This document shows positions 42,263 to 53,855 of a stretch of 64,000 nucleotides of DNA, one piece after another. The notes below the pieces were generated by a model. The model did not search any database. It had not been told where the DNA came from and saw only the letters and a program-made list of their open reading frames with translations. The translations under genes were made by a program, and so were the position numbers. How positions within the stretch are numbered: position 1 is the first letter of the stretch; each line of letters opens with the position of its first letter. The stretch comes from Euclidia mi (Eukaryota; Arthropoda; Insecta; Lepidoptera; Erebidae). Location of the stretch: contig OX123193.2 of the NCBI GenBank assembly GCA_944739405.2, forward strand, positions 13,752,519-13,816,518. Reading direction: 5' to 3'.

Positions 42263-45110
42263 CTATGACTCAGTAAGACAGTTTATAAGGTGTTTCTTAA
42301 ATTGATTCTGTTTGTCAGACATTAAATCAATCGGGCATAACTTAGCAATCGAGTTGTAGCGAGCAGGTATCCTGTTAAGGGGGGCAAATTTAGCCATGTT
42401 GGTTTTGCATGAACTTATGTGGAACATATTGTATCGACTAATACGAGGATTTCTAGGAGGTGCATTTATGTTCAAAGCAGCCAATAGTTCAGGGCAGTCC
42501 ACATCTCCTCTAAATAGTTTGTAAAGGAATATAAGGTCTAGGATATCTCTTCTCTTACACAGGGAGGTTATGTTAAAATATTTTAGCCGGTCCGTATACC
42601 TGGGCACTTTCTTCGCAACGTTTTCACTGAAGCTCAGATGCCAAAGGAAACGTTTTTGTATTTTCTCGATGTTTTTTTATAAATATCATAGTGCGGATTC
42701 CATATACAGCTGCAGTATTCCGTTCCACTTCGTACTAGCGTATTAAATAGTAAGATTTTTGTGACAGGGTCTCGAAATTCTTTACAGTTTATAAGTGTAA
42801 AACCAAGCATTTTAAAACTTCTTGTAGTTATGCGTTCGATATGTGTGTTAAATTTTAATTTCTTATCAAATATTACTCCTAGGTCTTTAACTTCATTAAC
42901 CTGTCTAAGCTCCGTGCCTTTTATAGTATAACTAGTCGGTAGATCATTTTTTTCTACTAAACTGTATGTGGTAGCATTTTTTTATATTGAGTATCATAGC
43001 GTTGGAGTCGCACCATTGAACAAGTCTATCTAGATCGTCTTGGAGAAGTAGGGAATCCGAAGCTGAACGTATAGGTTTAATTATTTTAAGGTCATCGGCG
43101 TATAGAAAAAAACGAGTATGTTTAAAGCACTGTGATATATCATTTACAAATATATTAAACAGGATGGGAGCTAAATGTGAACCTTGAGGAACACCGGAAC
43201 TGGTCAAGAATGGATGCGATGAGTGACCATTCACAACTACTGATGAACTACGGTTGTTCAGATACGAGGCACACCACTCCAACAAACTGCCACCGATTCC
43301 GATGTCAGACAGTTTCGCCAACAGGCGCTTATGATCCACCATATCAAATGCTTTAGAAAAGTCGGTATATATGGCGTCTACAGGTACACGCGAGTCTAGA
43401 GCATCTGTTAAATATGTCTGATAGAGAATTAAATTTGTTGTGGTAGATTTGCCTTTAATGAAACCATGTTGTTCTGAAATTATTAATTGGTTTACGTGAC
43501 TTGACAAGATAGGGCATAAAAGTGATTCAAACACTTTGGCGAATGTAGGTAGGATCGATATTGGCCGGTAGTTTTGTACATTATTTAAATCTCCTGTTTT
43601 TGGTATTGGAACGACCAACGCTGTTTTCCAGATTAGCGGATAGCATCCAGAGCGTATAGATTTATTGAAAATAAGAGTAAGAGGTTTAGCTAAATTTACA
43701 GCACACTTCTTTACGAATATTGATCGTATACCATCAGAGCCACCACCTTTATATAAGTCGAGTCTTTTTAATGCTTTAAATACGTTGTTGATTGGTGTTG
43801 TAAAGCTGCATAGATTGTGTGTGCTGTTTTCATTTTTAGGTATAGAGAATACAGACGAGGTCATAGCCAATTTAGTTTTATATACGGAAGAAAAATGTTG
43901 AGCGAAGAGATTACAGATATCAGGACCAGATACAGCAGATTCACTATCCAGATGCATAGGCGAAGGATACGTTCCATTATTTTTTTTCCTTTTGGATTTT
44001 ATATGTGACCAAAATAACTTGGGATTGAACTTGATTGCCGTCTCCAGTCTCGATATATATTTATTATAGCAGATTCGGCTTTCCTTTATGCATCTTTTTT
44101 TTAGCATGTTCAATGTTAGTTCGTCAAGAGGGTCCTTATACTTTTTAAATTTCATTCGGTATTTATGTTTTTCATGTAACATACGTTTTAGATTAGGGCT
44201 AAACCATATAGGGTAGTTTTGATTAGATTTCTTTTTTAATGGGACATACGCACTAATTACGTTTTTCAGCATGGTGTAGAAACTGTCAGTCATCTTATCA
44301 ATATCAGAACAAGTAGAAAATGTTTCATCCCAGTTAATGTCATATAGTATTTTATTAATAGCATCATAGTCAGCTTTAAAAAAGTTTAGTATAATGATTG
44401 GATTAGATTTTACATATGTACTTACTGTTTGAGTCAGAGAAAACATAAAGGGTGGGTGTAGTTTGTCGATTATTGAGAGTGGCGAATCAACTAACTTAAG
44501 ATTTTCCACGGCACTATTACTTATTACTAAATCTAGAGTTCTACCTTTCACATTGGTTGAATTGCTTTAAATTATTTAGGGCCATACAATTCAGCAGAGA
44601 ATAGGAAAGACAACTACCGTTTGCGTTACCCATTTGCGAAGTACTAGAATCATTAGATGGTGTCCAAGTAATGCAGCTTAAATTAAAGTCACCCGTAATA
44701 ATCACTCTTCTGGGATTTTGCATCACATTATTAATATTCTCAATGTAGTGATCTAAAATATGCATTTTCAGAGGAGGGGGCAGATAAACACAGCACACCA
44801 AGAGTGGGTCAGCTTGCATATTATTAGATATATCGACAGACACCCAGATATCCTCGCAATCACTTTCAAGCGTACGGAGACGTCGCGATTTGAGATCTTT
44901 GGACACCGCTACTAATACTCCCCCTCCGGTGCGTTTCGGATGAAAGCCACTAGTTTCCCTATCACGGCGATATACCACATATCTGTCGTCAAATATTTCC
45001 TTGTCGTAAACCGAAGATGACAGCCAGGTCTCAGTGAAACATATAATATCATTGTCACAATTTATCACATTTAAATAGACATCACAAGTTTTAGTATTTA
45101 AGCCTCTCAC
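42263..45110 (-). pseudogene. LINE 3 ORF2: endonuclease/reverse transcriptase with three frameshifts
   Basis: 45110-44541 is the endonuclease start: MRGLNTKTCDVYLNVI, CFTETWLSSSVYD, GGGVLVAVSKDLK, CCVYLPPP and VIITGDFNLS. 44551-42944 continues with RTLDLVISNS, LHPPFMFSL, the RT fingers GSDGIRSIFV, YRPISILPTFAKVF, QHGFIKGKSTTTNLIL, motif A TDFSKAFDMV (about 43350-43380), GVPQGSHLAPIL and motif C YADD (43091-43105). 42607-42263 is the C-terminal part. Frame changes fall near 44545, and at two A7 runs on the coding strand, near 42950 and near 42672. Between them the frame is well kept (LGVIFDKKLKFNTHIERI, SCIWNPHYDIY). All catalytic residues checked are present. It is either a young pseudogene or an intact gene with homopolymer sequencing errors. 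Confidence 0.85.
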
Positions 45111-45198
45111 ATTTTGGTAGTATATATTAAGTTTTTTATTGAATGTAATTAAAAATATTAACGAGATCGCTCAATATATGAAACTATAGATTAGAGAG

Positions 45199-46290
45199 CT
45201 AATTTAAACATTTTAGCTTTTCTACATTTGTTACTAAAAAGGTCTGAGAGGTCTCACATTTTTTCATGAATACCTTACCGTTACGTACCCATACAAATAG
45301 ATACCCTAGTTCTTTGCCACGACGTCTTGCAGCTGCGTGGATAGATTTGTTTTCTGGTGACAGGTGCTCAGCGATGTATATGGGTTGGACCTTTTCTCCG
45401 CCTATGCCGAGATGGCTGGTGTTTAGTTTCTCCTTGGGGTTAGATTTATTGAATTTCATGGAAGCGGCGAGGAAGCAGTCACGTAGACGAGGGCTGCTGA
45501 ATTTGACAACCACAGCACGTGGTCTGGTGCTATTTGGATCAATTTTTGCGACTCTGGTACACTGATGTATATCGGTATCCTTAATATCACATTTGATGAC
45601 CTTGCCGAGTTGAAGCACAGTGGTAACCAGATTTTCCGATCTGTGTTCGGGTACGCATTGTATTTCTATGTTCGCTGACCTAGCATGCTGCTCTTGCGCA
45701 TTTATGCGTTTTGTGAGGTTTTCAACAGTTGCATGCAGCTGCATATTCTCTTTTTCTAACTGCTGTATTTTAGCTGATTTATCTTCTAATGTAATTTTCA
45801 CTTGTTCGTATTGATCATTGAAGAAAGAGAGCGAACTCTGGAAAGTAGTGATCAAATCTCTCATTTGTTGAAGGTGATAAGAATGTATACTCATTGCATT
45901 TTCAATTTCATCTTTAATTATTTCCCGTAAACAGCTTTTTGTAATGACCTGGTCCTCTGTCTCTGTAGATACGGTTGTTAAACTTTGCTTATTGCGCAGA
46001 GTTACGTTTGCATTCGAAGGAGAAGAGTGTGGTGACAGACACTTTGGGTCATTTATAGGGCTACCCTTGCGTGTATTTCGAACCGGTGTGTTTGTATTGT
46101 CTCCTTTAGGTTGCTTGCTACGACAACCGGGGCATTTCCACATTCGACGCTGTTCAATATTCATTACTTTAAACGCTTTGTCAGATATATTGGCGCATAG
46201 TAAATCATAAAACTCATTGCACATCAAACATTGCAGCCATTCTCTCCCTTTAAAAGTATTCATACACCCTGCACAAGATTTTGTTGTCAT
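45199..46290 (-). CDS. LINE 3 ORF1: PHD-like zinc finger, coiled coil and FP-like domain
   Basis: 363 codons, intact. Residues about 5-56 form the Cys-rich PHD-like finger (CAGCMNTFKGREWLQCLMC, LLCANI, WKCPGC). A low-complexity Ser/Thr-rich linker follows, then from about 120 a coiled coil (YEQVKITLEDKSAKIQQLEK, ENMQLHATVENLTKRINAQE). The FP-like C-terminal domain starts at NIEIQCVPEHRSENLV and contains CTRVAKIDPNSTRPRAVVVK, IYIAEHLSPENKSIHAAARR and YLFVWVRNGKVFMKKCE. Its role is inferred to be LINE RNA binding and particle assembly. It lies 88 bp upstream of ORF2 on the same strand. It has the same domain order as the ORF1 at 5158-6087 with low sequence identity, so the two are separate subfamilies. 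Confidence 0.87.
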   Translation of the reverse strand: MTTKSCAGCMNTFKGREWLQCLMCNEFYDLLCANISDKAFKVMNIEQRRMWKCPGCRSKQPKGDNTNTPVRNTRKGSPINDPKCLSPHSSPSNANVTLRNKQSLTTVSTETEDQVITKSCLREIIKDEIENAMSIHSYHLQQMRDLITTFQSSLSFFNDQYEQVKITLEDKSAKIQQLEKENMQLHATVENLTKRINAQEQHARSANIEIQCVPEHRSENLVTTVLQLGKVIKCDIKDTDIHQCTRVAKIDPNSTRPRAVVVKFSSPRLRDCFLAASMKFNKSNPKEKLNTSHLGIGGEKVQPIYIAEHLSPENKSIHAAARRRGKELGYLFVWVRNGKVFMKKCETSQTFLVTNVEKLKCLN

Positions 46291-46744
46291 TTTTCTGTTA
46301 GTTTTATAAAAGAGTTCAAATATAGGGTTTTGACAATAAAGCGCTTGAGTAACGCTTTAAGAATTAAAACGGTTAGTAGTGTCGCAATGCATAAAGCAAT
46401 AATGTACTTAAAGTTTCGTGTGGAGCGCGTCGCCGTCAGCTGTGTGTAGGCCGCGTCCAAAAGGTAGGAACCGCCGCAGATTTCGCGGCGCTTATGCGTT
46501 TCCTTCAACACTGGTTTCAAACTTGCAATATCACTTTGTTTTTTAACGAATGTTTAGTAAATGATTCAATTTCTTGATAATAATTCGTGAATAGCACTGT
46601 ACAGTTTTATCACTAGTTGGGTAATTGTTCTATAAATAGATAATAAGAAACGTTATAACTTTATAATACACTTTACAACGACTTATTCTTTTTTTTCTGA
46701 GAGCAAATTATAAATGTACTTGTCATTACGCGGCGCAGGTGTGT

Positions 46745-47110
46745 ATGTGATACAAAAGAAATATAGTCTAAAAGCAAATATAAAGATAAAGATTGAAAAA
46801 GGAATGTTGCGATGGTTTGGACATTTGGAACGGATGGATGAAAGAAGAAATACGAAAGAAGTGTATCGTGTAAGAATGAATAGAGATGTCGGTAGGGGAC
46901 GCCCAAGACGGACGTACGCCGACCAATTAAGTGACGTACTAAAAAAGGGCCAAATTAAAAGTACCCATAACCGGTGAGCATGTATGATGAGGTTTATGAA
47001 TGTCGAGGAAGCGAAAGAGGTGTGTTTGAACCGGAGCATTTGGCGTTCCATAGTCTCTGCCTACCCAAATGGGAGACAGGCGTGACGATAGATAGATAGA
47101 TAGATAGATC
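46745..47110 (+). pseudogene. RTE copy B, 3' piece with microsatellite tail
   Basis: From about 46745 the RTE resumes with TGTGATAC, matching copy A. 46797-46977 encodes IEKGMLRWFGHLERMDERRN, RGRPRRTYADQLSDVLKKGQ and then a stop. The 3' end TTGGCGTTCCATAGTCTCTG, CCTACCCAAATGGGAGACAG and GCGTGAC passes into (GATA)n at 47086-47109. A few frame-damaging changes lie near the junction. Confidence 0.8.
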
Positions 47111-47429
47111 TCACAGCTCTTCGGCGATGTATAGGTTAGTTTCTGAGTAGCTCATTCAGTCAGATAAGTCGTTTTGCTAGCAGTCTCGTCTGTCCGTATG
47201 TGAGCTGTGCTAATCAAATTGTCGGCGGCAGAGTCTCATCAGCGCTGGCTATGAGGATAACTGCGAGGGAGACGGAAACATTACGTTGAATTAAACTACT
47301 TGCATTACGTACCCGTAGCATTCTACACCTAGAGAGTTCACAGTGAAGTTTACTCATAAAATAACATGAATAAATTCATCTATGTTTTTATAATCTCTGC
47401 CCCGCTCTAGCACATTAAATGATCAAGCT
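47111..47429. other. No gene seen
   Basis: Spacer between RTE copy B and the next RTE-like remnant. No frame or repeat recognised. Confidence 0.3.
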
Positions 47430-48110
47430 GTGTAATTTAAAGGGATTGTGATACAAATGCGGAAATAAGAGTTTTTTTTTCGAAACCAGACTGATATGCA
47501 GAGGGTCTCGAGTTGGAGTCCGTGGCGCCCACCACGTGCACTGACTTTTTGACGTTAAGTGTGAATATGTGTGTCCATTGCCACTTCAGCCTGGCTATTC
47601 GGAGAGCTATGTCGGCGACTTTGGTTCTTCTGCGGATCTCTTTATTTCTGATTCTATATCGCAGGGAAACTCCGAGCATGACTCTCTCCATCGCCCTCTG
47701 AGCGACCTCGAGCTTTCAGATAAGGCCCATAGTTAGCGACCACGTCTCAGCGCCTTAGATCATCACTGACAACACACACTAATAAAAGTCTTTTGTCTTG
47801 AGACACTGCGGGACGTGAAGATATGCCGTAACTTCCCGAACGCCACCTAACCGAGTTGGATTCGACGAATGAGCATTTTCTCGAAGTTGGACCTACCCAA
47901 TAGGATCATTAATTGTCCCAGGTAAACGTACTTATAGACAACTTTGAGTGTGGAGTTCCCAGCCTGAATAGGAGTAAGTACGACATGGACGTTAGACATG
48001 ATTTTCGTCTTGTCCATGTTCATCTTAAGACCTACTTGTTGCGAGACTCTACAGAGACCATCGAACATTGGGCTGTAGTCTTTCATGGTCTCAGCCAGAT
48101 TTATTAACCT
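47430..48110 (-). pseudogene. Second RTE-type family, C-terminal RT remnant (copy 1)
   Basis: 48086-47847 encodes VSQQVGLKMNMDKTKIMSNV, NSTLKVVYKYVYLGQLMILL and FEKMLIRRIQLG, the region just after the RT palm. 47691-47437, in another frame, gives MERVMLGVSLRYRIRNKEI, TKVADIALRIARLKWQW and then damaged sequence. Copy 2 at 59690-60120 shares the phrase CGTCTTGAGACACTGCGGGA on the plus strand. It belongs to the same broad clade as the copies at 24716 and 26541 but is a different family. Frameshifts and stops throughout; inactive. Confidence 0.65.
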
Positions 48111-49249
48111 ACTTATAATTAGTACCTAACATTTCGAAGGAGCGTGGGCTCGAAATCCATTACATTACTGAGTAGTGGATATCGCTCCCTCCCAATATTG
48201 GTTTTATAAGCTTTAATTTGTATTCCATCTGCAAATTGTTTAACATTATCAGAACAAAGAACAACTATTACACAATTATTGACAATTAATTGTTGTTATA
48301 TTGTTAATGAGAAATATTCTGCCCACGCTACCTCGTATGGCTGAGTCCTGAGTGACGGCGCATCGCGCATGCGGAATCCGCCGCGTACGAAACAAATACT
48401 CGACGTGTTTGAATGCGCGCCCGCTCGCAGTTCGGACAGGTTCAGCCTTAGTCAAATTAATGTAATTATGTTTTCCATTAATCACTTTGATATTCAACTT
48501 AGTAAATTTGTTTAGTGGGCTTTTCAATTATGTGTATCCAACTTGGATAAGGACTTTTATTACAGGATGTTGAGAACAACATTATAGCGCAGAGGGAGTG
48601 AGAGTAGGAGTATTATGAATAAATTTTGCACAAAACTTAAGCTATGTGAGCTATTTATAGATAGATGTTTTGATTTCGTCTTTGATGTTCATAAATCTAT
48701 CGCTAGTTTTGTGTGTATGTAATGTTATTTTGATTATATAATTGTGTTAGTAGTTAATACTAGTTTTCTGACAAATGCCACAGAAACAGTGGCTTATGCT
48801 GAACATAATTTCGATGTTTGATAACTATATTTTATAAAAAAATCAATTTTCTCCAATTTTTGCACGTGCTCAAATGAATAATGTGCTTGAGACCTTATAA
48901 ATGCCACTACAAAACCCGTATCTATTCTGAGTGACAGGATGCATTTTACCGGTTTTATTATTTGTTGTACATGCACCCTCTGTGAAACACAGCCCGCATG
49001 CGAGCGAATGGACAGCTATTGAATAAAACCTAACCTAAAACTACAAATAGAAAACAAATTCCCTTCATACCTTTCCATATAAACCTTATATAGTCTAAGA
49101 TTTAAACCAACCTAGTTATGAAACCTAACAGTAAACGCATATAACTATGAATAATCCAATGACAGCCTCTCTTCTCCAAGGTGGAAGTTAGCAATCGGCG
49201 ACTAGACCCCTACTTGTTTTTTTTTTAACATATTTGATTAAATTTTTAA
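48111..49249. other. No gene seen
   Basis: Includes a GC-richer patch at 48330-48440 with no convincing frame. The minus ORFs at 48276-48527 and 48794-48976 lack motifs. Confidence 0.3.
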
Positions 49250-50040
49250 CATATTTATTTAATCAAAATAGTTACCATTATTATCTATACATTGCTGCCA
49301 TCTAATAGGAAGGTCATTTATGCCTTTGCGATAGAACTCTGAGGATTTAGACTGCACAAACTGTGTGAAAGCATTTTGTACTGCCTCCTGGGAAGAAAAC
49401 TTCTTGTCACTTAGATAATTGTCCAAATCATGAAAAAAATGGTAGTCCGTTGGAGCCAGGTCTGGCAAATAGGGAGGATGACGAATGGTTTCTAACTGTA
49501 GTTCCTGAAGGGTCAAAACGGTTTCTCGTGCTGTATGAGGTCTCGCGTTGTCATGGAGCAACAATGGTGAAGATCGATTCATGAGTCGGGGCTGTGTTAC
49601 TGCTAGTTTTGTCAACATTGTTCAGAGTTCGGTACGATAGACATTTACCGTTATTGCTTGACCAGTTCGGAGAAAACTATAGTGAATAACACCATGCTGA
49701 GACCACCAAACAGTTACCATTACCTTTTTATTGGTAAGCTTTGCTTTAGGACACTGTTGTGGCTGTTGTTTTACGGTTATCATAAGGAACCCACTTTTCA
49801 TCACATGTCACAATTTGATCCAATATTCCTTTCTTGCTGTACCGATTCAACAAGGCAACACAAGTTTCAACACGCGTTTCTTTCTGCAGATCAGTCAAAT
49901 CATGAAGCACCCATTTTTTTATTTTATTGATTTGACGCAAATGAGTCAATATTGTGGGTAAGGTACCGTTAAACCATGTTAATTCCTGGATAGTTTGACC
50001 AGGATCGGCTTCCACCATCTCTCTTAATTCATATCGTTAT
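49250..50040 (-). pseudogene. Mariner transposase (DD34D), truncated and frameshifted
   Basis: Cut-and-paste transposase of the Tc1/mariner superfamily. Three minus frames in order: 50018-49746 (IVEADPGQTIQEL-like start, LLNRYSKKG, then VTCDEKWVPYDNRK with the first catalytic Asp), 49804-49622 (KVMVTVWWSQHGVIHYSFL) and 49618-49259 (LLLHDNARPHTARETVL with the second Asp, then HPPYLPDLAPTDYHFF with the third). There are 34 residues between the second and third Asp, so the catalytic class is DD34D. The N-terminal DNA-binding region, about 80 residues, is missing upstream of 50040, and I found no terminal inverted repeats. Two frameshifts make it inactive. Confidence 0.9.
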
Positions 50041-50944
50041 TCACCTAGTTGGTAATACTGTTAAAATGTGGTGCCTACTAAGTTATGATGGCCACTGCTT
50101 TTACATTACTCAACCAATTTACTTTTACTAAAAGGAAAAATATATCTATACGCGGTGTATATATATATATATATATATTGTTAGTTTACCCTGAAAACTT
50201 TTACGTACTTTTTTCTTTAAATTACGAGGATTATTTCTGTTTTTTACTATTGAATATTTTCTATACTCCTTCTGTAATTAAATCAGACGTCTCTTTCGCA
50301 GTCCACTTCTGGAATTAATCTTAACTTGCGCCACAGATAGTAGCTCTGTGCATCAATACGAGGATTGGGTTAACAATATCAATATCACACTGGCCAGACG
50401 GGTTCTTACAGGGTCTGATGTCGTGTTTTCTATCTGATAGTAAATATACTATTTATTTTAGTTCGTATATTTTCCTTAGTCGAATTCACGGCACTTACGA
50501 CACCCATGGAATGATGTAGGGTAGTGACATTTTGTATTCTTAATTCATACGTACACTACAATTTTCGCCTTCAGCCAATTATTATTTGAGCGTTTTATGA
50601 ATGTTCGATTGCGAAATGATGTGGTAAATTATTTTGATAACTTCTACCGACTCAAATCTATTGAGAATTCCAATCTAGTCTAACAACAGAGAGAATTAAT
50701 TTGTAATCGAGTTAGTTTAAGAGAACTTACTGATCCAATTACTGATTTAAATTTTAGTAATTGCCGATATTGTTCTATGTGTATTGAGAACAACCAAGTG
50801 TTAATTAGTTTAATGCAACAATATCGACTATCGATACAATGTTATACTTGTAAATGTTTGTTTTGACGAAGTTTAAAAACACTTTTGATGAAATTTGACG
50901 ATGAGGCTCCTCAGTATGAAGCGACTTCTATTTGTTTAAAAAAT
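50041..50944. other. No gene; (TA)n microsatellite at 50158-50178
   Basis: AT-rich sequence after the mariner remnant. A TA dinucleotide run of about 10 units lies near 50158-50178. No supported frames. Confidence 0.4.
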
Positions 50945-51155
50945 CTGGATCTATACAATTTTTGCGTTACTGATTGACTGGCAGGCAACGCACAGTCAAA
51001 ACTATTGAGCGTTAAAGCTGAAATTTGCCATACAGGTGCCTTAGGGGCCGCAGGGGTACACTAAGAAGGATTTCCTCAAAATTTCCACGAGATCGGCCAG
51101 TAACGGTTAAATTATAATAAAATGTCCGGGCGCAGCTGCGGGCGTCTTCTAGTTT
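50945..51155 (-). repeat. Dispersed repeat, copy 1 (GCCGATCTCGTGG family)
   Basis: On the minus strand: TGGCCGATCTCGTGGAAATT, AATCCTTCTTAGTGTACCCC, AATTTCAGCTTTAACGC, CAATAGTTTTGACTG and GTCAGTCAGTAACGCAA. The plus strand at 57335-57533 has the same phrases in the same order. Old and non-coding; family unassigned. Confidence 0.75.
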
Positions 51156-52044
51156 TCTTTAAAAGCAACATCTATTCGGTCTCGTCAAACAAGAGCAACC
51201 AATACGTAACATTTGATTGAAAGTGAATCTAAAAGTTTTCCTATGACTAGGACCGATACAAGCCACTCGTAAGTAACATGATGAGAAAACGAGATAAAAT
51301 CACTTATGAACTATAAGTTTAATATCGGTACCAAATCAATAAGAGACCGGTGATAATGTTTAATATCGTTATAACATATTAATAATATATTATATCCAAC
51401 TGACAAGAAACTTTTCTCAGTTCTGGACTTTTTAATGATTCAGTTTTAAAAGGTCTTGAATGGAGAAAAGTCGCAACTTTTTACCAAAGTGTGAACAAAA
51501 TTACACTTACACATAAATAAAATATTACATAGGATATTAAATTAACTTGAGCTGAGATATCCAGTGTGTGAGGTCAGTGGGCCAGTATCGTTGGCTACTG
51601 CTCTACAATTACGTCGGACATTAACAAATCGTCTGCGAGATCGTACGGCGACTGTTATTTATAACGTCCAGCGCTTGCCGCTTTACTGCGCGCGCCAGAT
51701 AAGAACCTAGTTAACTGCTACTTAAGTTTTTATGGACCTTATGTTCGCAGTATAGAAATATTTTAATGAAGTGGCTATTGAAAGTATGTAATGAACGGGG
51801 TAAAGTCAACTAGTGGTTTACGAATAAGAGGCATTGGGTTAAGTTTAGAATTAAATGTGAGGAAATTTTTGTAATAAATGATCTAGAGAACGGGCTTGAT
51901 AGTTGGCGATATCATTTTTCAAATTAGTAGCAAATCCATTCTGGATCAGGTTGATCCAGAATAGATCTTCAACGCATTACGAGTATGTAATGTTTAATAG
52001 CTAGGCGTTTTTCTACTTGGAAACATTATCGTGTAGTATCTTAT
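51156..52044. other. No gene seen
   Basis: AT-rich. A small perfect hairpin, ATTCTGGATCA/TGATCCAGAAT with a 3-nt loop, lies at about 51939-51963. No other structure noted. Confidence 0.35.
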
Positions 52045-52266
52045 CGACACCCTAACAGTTCGTAGCCAACTGCAGACCGCAACGTGTCGTCGTAACGCTA
52101 CTGGTTTCGAAGTATTTCTATGAAATACCTTCCGTAGCGAGCGACACATAGTCTGCGGCGCGACGTGTGCCGTAGTAACGCAGCGTCCTACGTGAGCAGT
52201 ATGAGTACGAAAGCGATGCGGTGCGGCGTGGCGCGGCGCGGAAACAACAAACAGTTCATACCTATT

Positions 52267-52728
52267 GACATTAGACTGCTGGCCCATGTACAAAAATTGA
52301 TGGGTCATATGAACCACCAGGTGACGTATATAGGACGATATAAGAGCAGAAAATACTAAGATTCAGCACTATGCCGTCACTTGTAAGCTGTCCAACTGAG
52401 TGCTGGTGAGGATTCAAATGTGCAGGTAGAGTGAGTACATTTTGGTCATAAATTTTTGTACGGCATTTTTACCATCGATAGATCCATGAAAAATAATAAG
52501 AAAGCGCGCTGTGCCGTACAAAAATGGTGCGCCACAAAGTCGGTAACTATTTTTTATTTTCTGACAATTTCCAGGGTAAATTTGGTCATTTGATTCTGTA
52601 CGGCATCAGTTTCATACTGTTTTAATACAGCTTCTAATGCATTATTCCGCAACGCCGTAAAAAAAATGCGACAAGGGGAAAAAATCGAGGGTTGCAACCC
52701 CCTCTCTTTCCGTGGCCCGGGGGGTGAT
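52267..52728 (+). repeat. Foldback left inner arm
   Basis: Begins TAGACTGCTGGCCCATGTAC and passes through GACGATATAAGAGCAGAAAA, a GTGCAGGTAGAGTGAGTA block and GTGCGCCACAAAGTCGGTAA, ending in GGCCCGGGGGGTGAT. It contains TGTACGGCA at 52457 and 52597 and its complement at 52512 and about 52652. CAT immediately outside matches CAT after the right arm, a possible 3-bp target duplication. Confidence 0.88.
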
Positions 52729-53489
52729 TTGAAAAAGTACGGCTTCGGTTCCAAAACATTATCCAGCACTCAAAAGTACTATTAAAAATAATGCCGTCAA
52801 AAAATATTGTTCATGTGAATGTATATTAATAATTATCCTAATTTCATGGTTTAATTGATTTAAAAAGTTGTAAAATCATTTGACTCTGTACGGCAACTCT
52901 TTTTTTAACATGATATTGTTAAATACAATTGTAATATAGTAATGCCATTCAAAAGAAACTGTTCTAAACAAAATTATAGAGAAATGCAAAAACTGAAATT
53001 TCTTTAATTATTGCAAAAGTTTAAATATTCATAGATTAATAATATATAGCAATTTTCTACATGTTTCCTTTGTTTTAAATAGTATTAAGATAAATAAATT
53101 AGGAAAAAATGATGCCGTACATTTTAATGCAGACCATATATTTTAGGCTGATGAAAATGACGCTACCATTTTAAGAGTGTAGTACCTTATGGCCATCTGA
53201 TAGATACTCTACGGTATTAACATATTTTTGAAGAGAACAATTGATAATATGATAAAATCATTATGACGTCTAACTGAAGTGAAAGGGTGTATATAATATC
53301 GAAGAATTGAAGCTGTAAATCCCAGTATCAACAGTTTTGTCAACTATGTGTGAGCGAGCGCAAACGAACACCTTACTCGGGTCCAAGCCGAGTGCATCCG
53401 AATAACACGACTACTTAGCACACAGTATAGGCAGGTGTAGATATATGCCTATAAATGCTAAGCGTCGTAACAAAACGTCGCTCACTCGC

Positions 53490-53855
53490 TCCGTAAGCGA
53501 TATGAAAGCTGAAACCTCATATTGTACCAATCAATACAAACATCACCATACCTGGGAAATTACTCGTTCAGGAGATATTGAAGGTCAAAATTACTATGAA
53601 ATTTTTGTAATTAGGTACAAAATGGATGCATTTACTCTGTCAATTTGTGCTATAGATGTCCTATAGCTATACACTCATGGATAAGTAGGTATTTCGAAAA
53701 TTTCACGCGCGCGTTTTTATAGGGGCTTGAAAATACCGTGAACTCTTAAAAATAGTCGCTTCCCAGATTTTATTTTTGCTTAGCATGTCTTGGCATGATG
53801 TCCAAAACGAGTAGACTTAGGCTTGGTGATGGGTCTTGTGACACCGTATTTATGT
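53490..53855 (+). mobile_element. MITE copy (ACAGGGTGTAA family) inside the foldback centre
   Basis: GCTGAAACCTCATATTGTAC, CATACCTGGGAAATTACT, CAGGAGATATTGAAGGTCAA, GGATAAGTAGGTATTTCGAA and GGTGATGGGTCTTGTGACAC follow the order of the complement of 60301-60688. The terminal repeats are eroded (GACACCGTATTTATG for TACACCCTGTATAT). The 73-codon ORF over it is spurious. Confidence 0.75.

Larger units (their letters stand above)
41829..46744 (-). mobile_element. LINE 3: near-complete CR1/Jockey-group LINE, minus strand
   Basis: Right to left: 5' UTR (about 46744-46291), ORF1 (46290-45199, intact), ORF2 (45110-42263, three frameshifts), 3' UTR and an (AAAT)n tail at 41831-41858. It is inserted in RTE copy B. 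TGTGA occurs at both edges (41825-41829 and 46746-46750) and may be the target duplication. It is related to LINE 1 in domain order but is a different subfamily. Confidence 0.85.
34440..47110 (+). mobile_element. RTE-clade LINE (copy B) interrupted by two nested retrotransposons
   Basis: Three plus-strand pieces form one element: 34440-35772 (endonuclease), 40587-41828 (reverse transcriptase) and about 46745-47110 (C-terminus, 3' UTR and tail). Copy A at 26541-27095 shows which sequence should lie across the second junction: A has NAVEMRALRSMCGLSLTDRV then IEKGLLRWFGHMERMD; B has NAVEMQALRSMYGVRLIDKV at 41828 and resumes as IEKGMLRWFGHLERMD at about 46797. The total without insertions is about 2.9 kb, near the usual RTE length. 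It ends in (GATA)n at 47086-47109. Insertions are the BEL/Pao element 35773-40586 and LINE 3 41829-46744. Confidence 0.85.
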
